Below, one piece after another: positions 25,976-38,851 of a stretch of DNA of 64,000 nucleotides. Where the stretch lies: the NCBI GenBank assembly GCA_963669265.1, contig OY769916.1, positions 1,922,001 to 1,986,000 of the forward strand. The letters run 5' to 3'. Below the pieces are notes generated by a model, which saw only the letters and a program-made list of their open reading frames with translations, was not told the origin of the DNA and did not search any database. The translations under genes were made by a program, and so were the position numbers. This DNA is from SZUA-547 sp963669265. GTDB lineage: Bacteria; Pseudomonadota; Alphaproteobacteria; Rhodobacterales; Rhodobacteraceae. How positions within the stretch are numbered: position 1 is the first letter of the stretch; each line of letters begins with the position of its first letter.

Positions 25976-26229
25976 GCTATACCAGGTTCGACCGGTGCCT
26001 GACTTCGCCGCAGATTCTCAAAGCCGTGGGGTCGCTGTGCCTTGCGTAGGGCGCTACGTAACGTAACGTTATCTTATGTAAGGGCTCGAATCTCCCCGCT
26101 TGCTGCGCTAAGCGGACGTTCACCCGTGATCAATCCTTTCCAGTATGGCCTGCTTCGAGACAGTTCTCAAAGGTTACGCAGCACCCGAATATGATAAGTC
26201 CCACAAGTTAGTTGGATAACCCATAAGTA

Positions 26230-26943
26230 ATGCCCAAGAAACCAAAACCCCGCTGGGGTTGGAGCGAGACGCATGACGGGAAAGACATGCGGAGGCGCAT
26301 GGACCGCCTTGATTTTGAGCGTGTCGCTCGTCTCCTCGGTCGGCGCGAAGAAGAAATTGGCGAGCGGACTTGGCTCGATTTAGATTTTGCCTTTTTTGCT
26401 TACTACAATGAAGTTTACGACGATTCCGGACCGACACACGCTGAAATAAAAGCGGCGCTTGAAGAGTTACACAAACGAATAACTGCGCTCGAGTTTGCTT
26501 GGGACAACATGGATGAATACAGCCTTAGATATATTGATTCGGGCATGACGCCTATGAGCGACGAAGAGCTCGAAGAATTCAGGGCACTGGGCGAGCCATA
26601 TATTGAAGACCCGTTTAGTAAAGAACTGAATGAGATGAAGGGATACATAGAAGTTGGGTTAGGAAAAATTCCGGAGTCCAAGCCAGGTCGAAAACGAAAC
26701 CGGGCGCTCACGGACTTTATACTTAGGTTATCTTACATATACGAAAACACAACACAGACTAGAGCCTATGAGAACTTTTATTATGATAGAGATTATAAAA
26801 AATATGGAGGTCCATTCTTTATTTTCCTAGAAGAGATATTCTCGTCCCTGACCCCCGACTTGGAAATAACGAATAACGCACTGGGCGAAGCCATTCGCAG
26901 AGCCGTCGGAGATCGTGTGTATGGCAAAACCGAGTCTCTTTAG
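26230..26943 (+). CDS. Orphan hypothetical protein, AT-richer
   Basis: 237 residues, no family recognised. It starts MPKKPKPRWGWSETHDGKDM, is acidic and helical in the middle (HAEIKAALEELHKRITALEF), and has an aromatic segment around residues 175-200 (YIYENTTQTRAYENFYYDRD). Base composition is clearly more AT-rich than flanking genes, with codons such as ata, tta and aga, so it probably came from a different source. No signal peptide or membrane helix. It lies between the HNH gene and the AlpA-like genes. Confidence 0.65.
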   Translation: MPKKPKPRWGWSETHDGKDMRRRMDRLDFERVARLLGRREEEIGERTWLDLDFAFFAYYNEVYDDSGPTHAEIKAALEELHKRITALEFAWDNMDEYSLRYIDSGMTPMSDEELEEFRALGEPYIEDPFSKELNEMKGYIEVGLGKIPESKPGRKRNRALTDFILRLSYIYENTTQTRAYENFYYDRDYKKYGGPFFIFLEEIFSSLTPDLEITNNALGEAIRRAVGDRVYGKTESL

Positions 26944-27031
26944 GGCGCGATTTCGCCATCGGGACCTTTTGCTAACGGCTCACGCAGCGCCCTAACTTCA
27001 CCTCCAGCGCAACAGGCCAATGGAGGACGAA

Positions 27032-27268
27032 ATGACAAACCAAACCTTAGACCAGCGAGAGAGCGACGAACTCGACCGCCTTATGACCGAGACCGAGGCG
27101 GCGGACATTCTTTGCTATACCGTCCGCGCGCTTCAAAACTGGCGCGTCCGTGGGGGCGGACCAAAATTCATCAAGGTCTCGTCCCGTTCGATCCGCTATC
27201 GGCGACGCGACCTGCTCGCCTGGATCGACGAGCGCACACGCAACCACTCTTCGGAAGAGGCGGCTTGA
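27032..27268 (+). CDS. AlpA-like helix-turn-helix protein
   Basis: 78 residues from ATG 27032, which has ggagg spaced correctly; an upstream ATG at 27020 is less likely. LMTETEAADILCYTVRALQN followed by RVRGGGPKFIKVSSRSIRYR and RRDLLAWIDER is the MerR-like winged helix of AlpA/excisionase regulators. In elements of this type it often activates integrase or excision. The next gene starts 3 bases after its stop. Confidence 0.88.
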   Translation: MTNQTLDQRESDELDRLMTETEAADILCYTVRALQNWRVRGGGPKFIKVSSRSIRYRRRDLLAWIDERTRNHSSEEAA

Positions 27269-27270
27269 TC

Positions 27271-27573
27271 ATGGATATTGCCGCTTCAATGACGGACGAC
27301 CGCATCAGCTATCTCGAAAACGGGCGTATCCTTTTCCGGGTATACGAAGACGATCCGCAGATTTTTCATCATCTCACCGAACCGCTCAACGAGACGGCCG
27401 CAGCCGAATTCATCGATCTTCCTCTCGAACTATTCCGGACTTGGAGCGAGCTGAACGGCGGACCCCAAACTATTGTCGAGCAAGATGACGGTCCCACCTA
27501 TTGCCGGGTCGAATTGCTTTCTTGGGCGAGCGCCATGCTTTGCTCCGCCCAAGCCAAAGTGAACAGCAATTGA
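27271..27573 (+). CDS. Degenerate AlpA-like winged-helix protein
   Basis: 100 residues from ATG 27271. I see no named family at first sight, but residues 42-92 align with the preceding protein: ETAAAEFIDLPLELFRTWSE, then LNGGPQTIVEQDDGPTYCRV, ELLSWASA, against EAADILCYTVRALQNWRVRG, GGPKFIKV..IRYRRRDLLAWID. It therefore looks like a divergent second copy of the same fold with an extra N-terminal 40 residues. DNA-binding residues are changed, so it may act as a partner or modulator. Confidence 0.6.
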   Translation: MDIAASMTDDRISYLENGRILFRVYEDDPQIFHHLTEPLNETAAAEFIDLPLELFRTWSELNGGPQTIVEQDDGPTYCRVELLSWASAMLCSAQAKVNSN

Positions 27574-27892
27574 GTTTTGCCCGTGCGGGGCTGGCAGCAC
27601 CGTTCGGGATTTTGGGGCCGGATGGCTCTAAACGAGGGCGCGGGGTCTCATCACCTCGCGCCCTTCCCTTGCCGGCCACCATCGCAGCGTCCGCACTTGA
27701 AGCGCTGCCTCTCAATCTTCTCCGCCGGGCGTAAGCCCGGCCCCAAAACAAAAGCTGCCCCGCCGGAGGCTCTTTTCGGGCGCGCAGCGCCCCGTAACCG
27801 CGAAGCAGGGGCGAGACCGGCGGAATGGGCTTTGGGACGGGTCCTTGTAGCACCCGTCCCTAGAAATACACCATGTCAGGAGAGCGTAGATC
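27574..27892. other. Hairpin-rich non-coding region, candidate replication origin
   Basis: 319 bases with three good stem-loops: GGGCGCG/CGCGCCC around 14 bases (27636-27663), GCCGGGC-GTAA-GCCCGGC (27724-27741), and GGGACGGGT/ACCCGTCCC around a 9-base loop CCTTGTAGC (27834-27860). The last is 32 bases before the initiator gene. The first may terminate the upstream gene. Clustered hairpins next to a rolling-circle-type initiator suggest a nicking origin. Confidence 0.45.
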
Positions 27893-29038
27893 ATGGATGT
27901 CCTGCACCGGGGCTTCGACGGATTGGACGTGAGTTACCAAGGCCGGATCGACGCAGAGTTCGAAGCCAAACTTGAAGCGGCGAAGGTCGCTGCCGCCGAC
28001 GAGAGAGAAGATCAGCTTCTTGAGTTCCGCGGCGTGAAGATGCACGTCGCTGAATCCGGCGCGCGAGGCGGCTACGCCTATCGCTGCGACACCGGTCCTT
28101 TCGGCGCGACGTGGTTCTTCAAAAAACCCAATGCCCGCGACCCGTGGGGTGTCCGCGTCTCTTGCAAGTCGCTGCCGCTGGCTGTTCATGGTCTTGGCTG
28201 GGTCCGCGCCGACATCTACGCCTTCCTTGAGGCGCTTGGGATCGCGACGACGCCAGAGGGCGTCAGCATCGGCCGGGTGGACTACGCCGTCGACATCCTA
28301 GCGCCAGGCTTCACGCTCAATCCCGACTACTTTGTGATGCATTCGCATTCGACCCGTGCGGATCATGTTGAAGGCGGGGACATGGGTATTGTCGGACGAT
28401 CCGGCCGCTGCACCTCCGTCACCATAGGCAAGATGCCGGGGCGGCAGGTGATCGTCTACGACAAGCGCACCGAGGTGATCGCCAAACACAAGGTCGCGTG
28501 GTGGGAGATATGGAACGCGGCGCGTGAAGCTGCTGGAGCGCCGCCGCTAGACCCCACGGACGCCGCCGCCAGCACAGTTTGGCGGGTGGAGCTACGCGCG
28601 GGCAAGAAGCACTTGCGCGACCGATGGAGGCTCCGCACCTGGGCCGATCTCGATTACCGGCTTGGCAACGTTCTAGAGGCGACGCTGGACGCCGTGAGCT
28701 ATCGCCAACCATCGGGAGACGGCAATCGCGCGCGTTGGCCCGAAGACCCGCTCTGGGCCGTTGTCCGCGAGCAAGTCGCAGGCGATCTCTTCGAGATGCG
28801 CAGCGAGACCGATCCGGATCTTGTCAAAGAGGTGATGCGGGCGGAGCATCAGCAAATGCTTTTAGGGCAAATGGCGGGATTGTCCGTCGCCCTGGCGGTC
28901 GCCGAGGGAAGCGACGCCGAAGACTATGAGGGCCAACTAGCGCGGCTCCCGCGCACTCTGCTCAAGCTCGCCGATGAGCACGCGACGTCGCTTGGCGAAC
29001 GGTTCGAGAAGGTGAAGGCGCGGTATGCGTTTCGGTAA
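27893..29038 (+). CDS. Rolling-circle-type replication initiator (Rep_trans-like)
   Basis: 381 residues from ATG 27893 with ggagag upstream. Motifs of the Rep_trans initiator group: RGVKMHVAESGARGGYAYRC, GVSIGRVDYAVDI, and RQVIVYDKRTEVIAKHKVAW with the likely catalytic Tyr; then TVWRVELRAGKKHLRDRWRL. Such proteins nick DNA at a hairpin origin and remain bound through tyrosine. In an integrated element this would give a circular replicating stage after excision. The family call rests on motif reading; alternative is a relaxase-like mobilisation protein. Confidence 0.65.
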   Translation: MDVLHRGFDGLDVSYQGRIDAEFEAKLEAAKVAAADEREDQLLEFRGVKMHVAESGARGGYAYRCDTGPFGATWFFKKPNARDPWGVRVSCKSLPLAVHGLGWVRADIYAFLEALGIATTPEGVSIGRVDYAVDILAPGFTLNPDYFVMHSHSTRADHVEGGDMGIVGRSGRCTSVTIGKMPGRQVIVYDKRTEVIAKHKVAWWEIWNAAREAAGAPPLDPTDAAASTVWRVELRAGKKHLRDRWRLRTWADLDYRLGNVLEATLDAVSYRQPSGDGNRARWPEDPLWAVVREQVAGDLFEMRSETDPDLVKEVMRAEHQQMLLGQMAGLSVALAVAEGSDAEDYEGQLARLPRTLLKLADEHATSLGERFEKVKARYAFR

Positions 29039-29358
29039 CGGATTGAGTCTGCTGGCCGTCAAGCGGGGAAGCGGTCGCTTACTGCCGACTGAGTCAAAGA
29101 CAGCAACGCGGGACAAAGTTGCCGTTCTCTTCTCGGGTGAAATGTTACTCGAATCAGTTTTTTTAGCTTCAAGCTGAGACTTGGATCGGGCTTGGGTCTC
29201 CTAATCACCATCTTTGGTCCTCCGATATCCAAATCAATGGGGAGGGCCACCTCATTGGAGGAAGCTTACTTAGGTCAAGATTTCCGTCGAAATCTCCGGT
29301 CTCCGCGTGCGGAGTGGCTTAATAGAAAACGGCTCGAACCCCTATCTGTTAATTTTTA
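29039..29358. other. Intergenic stretch without recognised gene
   Basis: 320 bases between the initiator and the convergent FGE-like gene. A 73-codon frame at 29192-29413 has no motif and overlaps the next gene's tail on the other strand; not called. Confidence 0.45.
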
Positions 29359-30147
29359 TCAGTCATTACTTATCTCCACACGGGTTTTTCTAACTACTCT
29401 AAATCCCAACTGAGGGGACCCAAAGTAACTAGGCAGCGGGAATCTGAAATAGGGGCTCAAGCCATAAGATGGCGCAGAATAGTATCCGCCCTTCGCCAGC
29501 CGCGTCTCGCAATCATGATCAACAAAAGGCGCGCCTTCAGTCGGAAGCTGTTCCACATTTAATGTGAAACAATCGGCCACATACTCAATTAAGTTTCCAA
29601 CCATATCTCTAACACCAAATTCGTTAACCGACGTGGTCCCGACTGGCACTAATTTATCTGAAAAAATGTTTGCTTGCGGCAGACGTCCTTCCGTCCGCCA
29701 AGGAAAAGGATCGTCAATTCCACCTAAAGCCGCGTGTTGCCACTCCGCCTCTGAGGGTAGGCGGTATTCATGTCCCGTAGCTTTATTGAGCCAATTAATA
29801 AATGACAGCACATCGTCATAAGTTACGGAGTGCACTGGTAATTCAGGATCAATTTGTCCTTCGCGCAATGGGACGCATGCATCGTCGTCCACGCATAACG
29901 AGTAGAGACGGGCGGAAATCTCATTCACAGATATGCAAAAACCTGAAACGGCGATTACTGCGCCTATCGAAGGCTTTTCCGTGTCACTCATTGGTGGAGT
30001 CGCAATTCCAACCTCTCCAGCTGGCACGTAAGCCTCTTCGAGGAAGTCAGAATCGCAGCGGGTACTTTCGGGATTAGCCGATACAGCCGAAGGCAGCGCG
30101 CTCAAAATGCCCACGGACAGTAAAATCATTAGAAATTTCAAAGTCAT
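29359..30147 (-). CDS. Secreted formylglycine-generating-enzyme-like (SUMF1) protein
   Basis: 262 residues with an N-terminal signal (MTLKFLMILLSVGILSALPS then AVSA). The FGE-sulfatase fold is shown by FCISVNEISARLYSLC, HSVTYDDVLSFINWLNKATG, YRLPSEAEWQHAALGG, FGVRDMVGNLIEYVADCF and LGFRVVRK. The active-site cysteine pair of true FGE is not obvious, so this is more likely a non-catalytic or otherwise specialised family member. AT-richer than the chromosome. It points toward the initiator gene and lies nearest the right end of the element. Confidence 0.8.
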   Translation of the reverse strand: MTLKFLMILLSVGILSALPSAVSANPESTRCDSDFLEEAYVPAGEVGIATPPMSDTEKPSIGAVIAVSGFCISVNEISARLYSLCVDDDACVPLREGQIDPELPVHSVTYDDVLSFINWLNKATGHEYRLPSEAEWQHAALGGIDDPFPWRTEGRLPQANIFSDKLVPVGTTSVNEFGVRDMVGNLIEYVADCFTLNVEQLPTEGAPFVDHDCETRLAKGGYYSAPSYGLSPYFRFPLPSYFGSPQLGFRVVRKTRVEISND

Positions 30148-30557
30148 ATCTCATTATGCCATGTACTAATCTGCTATCAAAACATACCGCACCGATACAG
30201 CATCTGAGACAGTAAATTGACCATTAGGAATGTCCACTGGAACTTCTGGCGAACGCCGCATCCATCAGCAGCCCCACTTGAATGGTCCAAGTTGAAAGTT
30301 AGGCCATGGTCAGCGTCCGGTCCATCAAGGCGATGGCGTCCGGCGCCTTTGGTTTGCTGACGCCTGTCAAAATCGGAACCGCTGCATCAAACGCCAATGT
30401 CGCAGAAGGGCTCGATGCGGTCGTTCGCTGCCTGGTAAACGAATATCCGCTTTGGGGTAGGCAACTCGATCTCGCTTACCTGATTTCGGTCACTTTAGAC
30501 TACGCGTAGCTTTATGCAGCTGTCTCTCATTTACCACGCCCGATTTCTCTCCCCGCT
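30148..30557. other. Right-end region of the element, mostly non-coding
   Basis: Contains a 67-codon frame (30306-30509, +; MVSVRSIKAMASGAFGLLTP) with no recognised motif, which I do not call firmly. The rest shows no gene. Confidence 0.35.
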
Positions 30558-30576
30558 GCTTCCACAGCGCTTCCAC
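30558..30576. repeat. Candidate integrase arm-type sites, right end
   Basis: GCTTCCAC occurs at 30558 and 30569 (11-base spacing), 69 bases inside the right att repeat. It mirrors the GCTTCCAT cluster at the left end, so both may be bound by the N-terminal domain of the integrase. Confidence 0.5.
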
Positions 30577-30644
30577 GGGTGGCGTGGGGCACGGAAGGGG
30601 AACGCCCTGCTGGCTCTTAACTATCTGACTTTGTTTGGTTGTTT

Positions 30645-30813
<169 letters not shown>

Positions 30814-30894
30814 TTTTGCTCGCCCGCCCTCCGGAGAGGAGGCGTCCGGGGATCGGACGTATGGGCGATCGTTCATCGTTTCGAGAGAGAAAGC

Positions 30895-30936
30895 GACTGG
30901 GCGCGTCCGACTGGGCGCGTCCGACTGGGCGCATCC
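30895..30936. repeat. Three tandem 14-bp repeats
   Basis: gactgggcgcgtcc at 30895 and 30909 and gactgggcgcatcc at 30923, between 5S rRNA and tRNA-fMet. Spacer microrepeat. Confidence 0.85.
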
Positions 30937-30962
30937 GTTGATTTGGGGGCGCGTCTTACCAA

Positions 30963-31080
30963 GGTCTGGCGATGACCTACTCTCCCACGTCTTGAGACGC
31001 AGTACCATCGGCGCAACGGGTCTTAACGGCCGAGTTCGGGATGGGATCGGGTGTTTACCTCGCGCTGTGATCACCAGACC
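30963..31080 (-). rRNA. rrf: 5S ribosomal RNA
   Basis: 118 bases on the minus strand closed by GGTCTGG/CCAGACC, with the conserved interior (CCCGATCCCATCCCGAACTC in RNA sense). It follows the 23S gene and precedes tRNA-fMet. Confidence 0.93.
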
Positions 31081-31242
31081 CAGGAAAGAGGCGCGTATCC
31101 CGTGTTCGTATCTGGGACGCGCATGTCCTGAGCGTTTTGTCTGTTCCAAGTCTTGTATTGGAGTGTCTTTTGATAAGTTGGCGGTCCGATCGCCCCGTCC
31201 CCATGCGATGGGGTTGGGGAGCGATCGTCCGACTTCTGGATC

Positions 31243-34014
<2,772 letters not shown>

Positions 34015-34138
34015 GATCCAGAAGACGAACGATCGTCTTCTGATACGTCAACTTATTGTGGTCGGACAAACACGCTTTTAAAGCGCGAACGCCAACCTCG
34101 GTTAGTTGCATAGACTTGGAAAGACTGTCTTCTTACGC

Positions 34139-34371
34139 GTCCTATCGGCCAGCGCCTGCTTGAGGACAAGTTTCGTTGCCCTATCAGCTAGCGCCTACTT
34201 GAGGACGCCAACCGCGCAGATGTAGCCATTCGCGCCGCCGCCCGGGAACAAAGAAACCTCGTTCTCAAGTAGCGAAGCGATAGAACACGAGAAGACGTCT
34301 CGTGTTTCTCTCTCTTTACGATGTCAAAAGAACTTTTGGTCGTCCTATCGGCTAACGCCTGCTTGAGGACA
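34139..34371. repeat. Three dispersed 30-bp repeats in the 23S-tRNA spacer
   Basis: Copies at 34139-34168, 34178-34207 and 34342-34371 share the pattern cctatcggcnagcgcctgct and end tgaggac. They lie in the 393-base spacer between tRNA-Ala and 23S (34015-34407), which otherwise holds no gene. Each could form a small hairpin and serve rRNA processing or antitermination. Confidence 0.75.
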
Positions 34372-34407
34372 GTCAAAAGGTCATAACGAATAAGCAGTTC
34401 TAAAATC

Positions 34408-34483
34408 TGGTGGAGCCGGACGGGATCGAACCGACGACCTGAAGCTTGCAAAGCTACCGCTCTCCCAACTGAGCTACGGCCCC
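34408..34483 (-). tRNA. tRNA-Ala (UGC)
   Basis: 76 bases on the minus strand: acceptor GGGGCCG, D arm with AGCTCAGTTGGGAGAGCG, anticodon loop TTTGCAA, T loop TTCGATC, CCA encoded. Usual spacer tRNA of the rRNA operon. Confidence 0.96.
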
Positions 34484-34581
34484 TTTGAAGAATGGATCGA
34501 CGCCCGCGCGCAGCGCAGGGCCGAAGGCCCGAGAACGCGCAAAAAACAAATCTCCGACGAGATCCACCAACTCGCCAGAAT

Positions 34582-34658
<77 letters not shown>

Positions 34659-34881
34659 GCAAGCCGGTCTCCGACCGCCGTGCGGGCGAAGATCTGACCG
34701 TCCGCCGGACGGCAGAAGGCCCCGCGCCCGCAGCGCATGCTGCGAGGATCGGCCGAAGGCCGACATTGCCGAGCCTTCCAGCTCTTTAAAACATGAAGGG
34801 ATATGAGGACGGTTCAGCCAATATGCCCCGAAGGGCTGCTAAGTGCTCCACGTCGATGAGCGAGCTCATCGAACCAGGAGC

Positions 34882-36358
<1,477 letters not shown>

Positions 36359-36585
36359 AAAATGGGCTTGAGACCCATTCTTGACAGTCGAACCTTCGCA
36401 CATCGTCATTTCCTTGATGTGTCCCAATCCCTCAGTGCTCAAGTAGCGCTACGCGAGGCAGCACTAACAAAAGCAGGAACCGAAACCCAACAAGCAATGA
36501 AGCTGACTACCATCATCATCGACCCCGAAAGACCTAGATGGCCGATATGCATCCAGTCCGCCTGCCGAAACAGCCAAACCGCCCG

Positions 36586-36615
36586 CATATCCCTTCAAAT
36601 AAACATAAATGTCAA
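36586..36615 (-). promoter_or_regulatory. Candidate rRNA operon promoter
   Basis: On the minus strand TTGACA (36615-36610), an 18-base spacer, then GATATG (36591-36586), about 230 bases before 16S. The -35 box is perfect, the -10 weak. The rest of 36359-36887 is leader and upstream sequence without a recognised gene. Confidence 0.4.
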
Positions 36616-36887
36616 AGAGCGCGCCCCGTTGGGCCAAGCCCAGGAAGCAACCGGCGACGAAGTGGTTTGAAGCACCTCGCCGCCGGTGAGCGCGGGTTAT
36701 ATGGAGATTCCCTGAGGGGCGCAACACGTATTTTGAAGTTTTTGCTGCAGCGCGAAGATTAGTCGATTTCTGTATAACTTTCAGATGGTTAATATCTTCG
36801 CAACGGGGCTACATGGTTCAGCGCAGGCGCAATTACGATCAACGCGGCTAAAAACCAAACAATCGATTTATCGATCGCGCGAATAAA

Positions 36888-36917
36888 AAAGAGGCCGCCA
36901 TGTGGGGCGGCCTCTTT
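36888..36917 (-). terminator. Strong hairpin terminator
   Basis: AAAGAGGCCGCC and GGCGGCCTCTTT form a perfect 12-bp stem with a 6-base loop; on the minus strand it runs into TTTTTTATT. It lies 104 bases after the pilin-like gene stop and separates it from the rRNA operon. Confidence 0.85.
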
Positions 36918-37021
36918 CATGTCCCGGATCGGTCAACAGGACCGTGGTGTGCGTCATTCCGGGGCTGTTCTTGAATTCTGGTTAGATTAGCAACCGCGAC
37001 GCTTGCGTATCGTCTTGGGCG

Positions 37022-37234
37022 CTAAAATGACGGCAGCGTGTAATCGACCGGTTGCGCTATTTCGAGACCGTCGGCTGCGTCGTCGATGCCGCCGACGACG
37101 GGCGCGACACCATTATTGAAGATGGCATAAACAACCGCGAGGCCGAACAGGAGTATTCCCGCTGTCAACGCGACCCAATCAGCGGTGATCGCACCTCTGT
37201 CGTTCCGCAGAAGTCTCTTGATATATCGGTTCAT
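37022..37234 (-). CDS. Flp/Fap-type small pilin-like protein
   Basis: 70 residues from ATG 37234. The N terminus MNRYIKRLLRNDRG is followed by AITADWVALTAGILLFGLAV, a class III prepilin-like pattern: short basic leader, Gly, then a hydrophobic helix with an acidic residue near position 5. The rest is short and acidic. No tad/cpa genes are nearby, so it is a solitary pilin-like gene. The function in this lineage is unclear. A strong terminator follows. Confidence 0.65.
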   Translation of the reverse strand: MNRYIKRLLRNDRGAITADWVALTAGILLFGLAVVYAIFNNGVAPVVGGIDDAADGLEIAQPVDYTLPSF

Positions 37235-37387
37235 GGTTGAGTTCACTTCTACTCTTAAAATTGCCACGGATCATCAGGGCGTCACATTGCGTGTTTGATA
37301 AAATCTTAGGATTAAATCGGGCAATTTGGTAGAGTTTCGGAGATGACCTATGCAACTAAATGCATAGTCAGAAAGAAAGAACGCCTC

Positions 37388-38320
37388 CTAACCGTCCAAA
37401 ATTGCTCGCAATTCCCGCCACTCCCCCATCGACATGCCAGACGTCTCCTGAGACACGTTTTCACCATCCAGCATGCGCTTCAACACCGCCAGCCCCGCTG
37501 CGGAGAACCCGGCGCCTCCGAGTCGGTAGTCTTCAAACGCCGAATAGGCCGCCGGCACCCAGGCTTTCGCCAACTCGCAGATCGCCTCGGCGTAGACACG
37601 GATCTCGTACTGCGCATGAGAGTCCGCCCGAAGGGCCAGGAAGTGGAAGAGATTGTGCAGGTCAACTTTCCAATACCATTGGGTATAGGCGCCAAGCGTG
37701 ATGTTCATCCGCGCCAGTTCCCGCGCCAGGCCCTGGCGCTCCGGATCGATGGTCTCGCCGTCATAGGTCTCGTTCAACAGAAGCTCATAGTTATTGTAGC
37801 AGCGCTCCGCATCCTCGCGCAGGATTCGCAGCGCATTCGCCGCCTCGTCGCCCTCAAGAACATCCCCGCGGCCCTGCCGGTTGGTCGTCGCCTGCGCGGC
37901 GAGATGCGCGGGCGACGGCACATAGAACTCCCGATCCAGGATCGAGTAGCGCGCGGAATACTCGTTCACATTGGCGGTGCGATGGCGGATCCATTGGCGC
38001 GCCACGAAAATGGGCAGCTTTACATGCAGTTTGATCTCGCACATCTCAAACGGCGTGGAATGGCGGTGCCGCATCAGATAGCGGATCAGTCCGGCGTCGT
38101 TGCGCGCCTTCTTGGTCCCGGCCCCATAAGAGACGCGCGCCGCCTGCACGATGGCGTTGTCGTCGCCCATGTAGTCAATCACCCGAACGAACCCATGATC
38201 GAGGATCGGGATCGCTTCATAGAGCCGCTCTTCCAATCCCGGCGCCACCGCGCGGCGGGTCGGTTGCGTCTGCGCGCGTGAGGCTTCAATCTCGGCCAGT
38301 TGCTCAGAGGTCAGAGGCAT
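37388..38320 (-). CDS. thyX: Flavin-dependent thymidylate synthase
   Basis: 310 residues. ThyX makes dTMP from dUMP using FAD, NADPH and methylene-tetrahydrofolate. The signature RHRTANVNEYSARYS (RHRx7S type) is at about residues 112-126, preceded by FEMCEIKLHVKLPIFVARQW. Further family blocks are ARELARMNITLGAYTQWYWK and DLHNLFHFLALRADSHAQYE. It replaces ThyA in many alphaproteobacteria. It is divergent from the glyoxalase gene with 90 bases between starts. Confidence 0.96.
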   Translation of the reverse strand: MPLTSEQLAEIEASRAQTQPTRRAVAPGLEERLYEAIPILDHGFVRVIDYMGDDNAIVQAARVSYGAGTKKARNDAGLIRYLMRHRHSTPFEMCEIKLHVKLPIFVARQWIRHRTANVNEYSARYSILDREFYVPSPAHLAAQATTNRQGRGDVLEGDEAANALRILREDAERCYNNYELLLNETYDGETIDPERQGLARELARMNITLGAYTQWYWKVDLHNLFHFLALRADSHAQYEIRVYAEAICELAKAWVPAAYSAFEDYRLGGAGFSAAGLAVLKRMLDGENVSQETSGMSMGEWRELRAILDG

Positions 38321-38410
38321 CTATCTTGCTCCAGCAGGACACGACTCTCGAAGGCGAGTCTCAGACTCAGCCTATCTACATATAGCGGCTATAAGCAAGG
38401 ATTCCGCAAC

Positions 38411-38839
38411 ATGAAGATCGAATATCTACATACAATGGTTCGGGTGCGCGATATCGACGAGTCCAAGCGCTTCTATTGCGATCTCTTGGGACTGGAGGAA
38501 GTGCGCCGCCGCGACAGCGAGGCCGGGAAATTCACCTTGGTGTTTCTCGCGCCGCCGGGTCAGAGCGACGCGGCTTTGGAGCTCACTTATAACTGGGACT
38601 CGGACGAAGAATACACGGGCGGGCGCAATTTCGGACATCTCGCCTATGGCGTGGAGAATATCTACGACATGTGCCGAAAGCTTCAGGACGCGGGTGTCAC
38701 GATCAACCGGCCGCCGCGCGACGGACGTATGGCCTTTGTCCGGTCGCCGGACGGCGTCTCGGTCGAGCTCCTGCAAATCGGCGAGTCCCTGCCGGAGGCC
38801 GAGCCATGGGCGAGCATGGAGAACACCGGCGAGTGGTGA
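38411..38839 (+). CDS. gloA: Glyoxalase I (lactoylglutathione lyase)
   Basis: 142 residues from ATG 38411. VOC superfamily: YLHTMVRVRDIDESKRFYCD, then ALELTYNWDSDEEYTGGRNF and GHLAYGVENIYDM, DPDGVSVELLQ-like ending (RSPDGVSVELLQIGE). Metal ligands expected are His7 (LHTMVR), the Glu in LELTYNW, the His in GHLAYGV and the Glu in VELLQ. It detoxifies methylglyoxal-glutathione hemithioacetal. Confidence 0.92.
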   Translation: MKIEYLHTMVRVRDIDESKRFYCDLLGLEEVRRRDSEAGKFTLVFLAPPGQSDAALELTYNWDSDEEYTGGRNFGHLAYGVENIYDMCRKLQDAGVTINRPPRDGRMAFVRSPDGVSVELLQIGESLPEAEPWASMENTGEW

Positions 38840-38851
38840 CCGCGGCGCGCC

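Noticed and set aside
27577..27975. 132-codon plus-strand frame over the hairpin region
   Set aside because: It runs across three hairpins into the initiator gene in another frame; no motif.
34139..34371. Possible CRISPR-like repeats in the rRNA spacer
   Set aside because: Only three imperfect copies with unequal gaps, inside a transcribed rRNA spacer.
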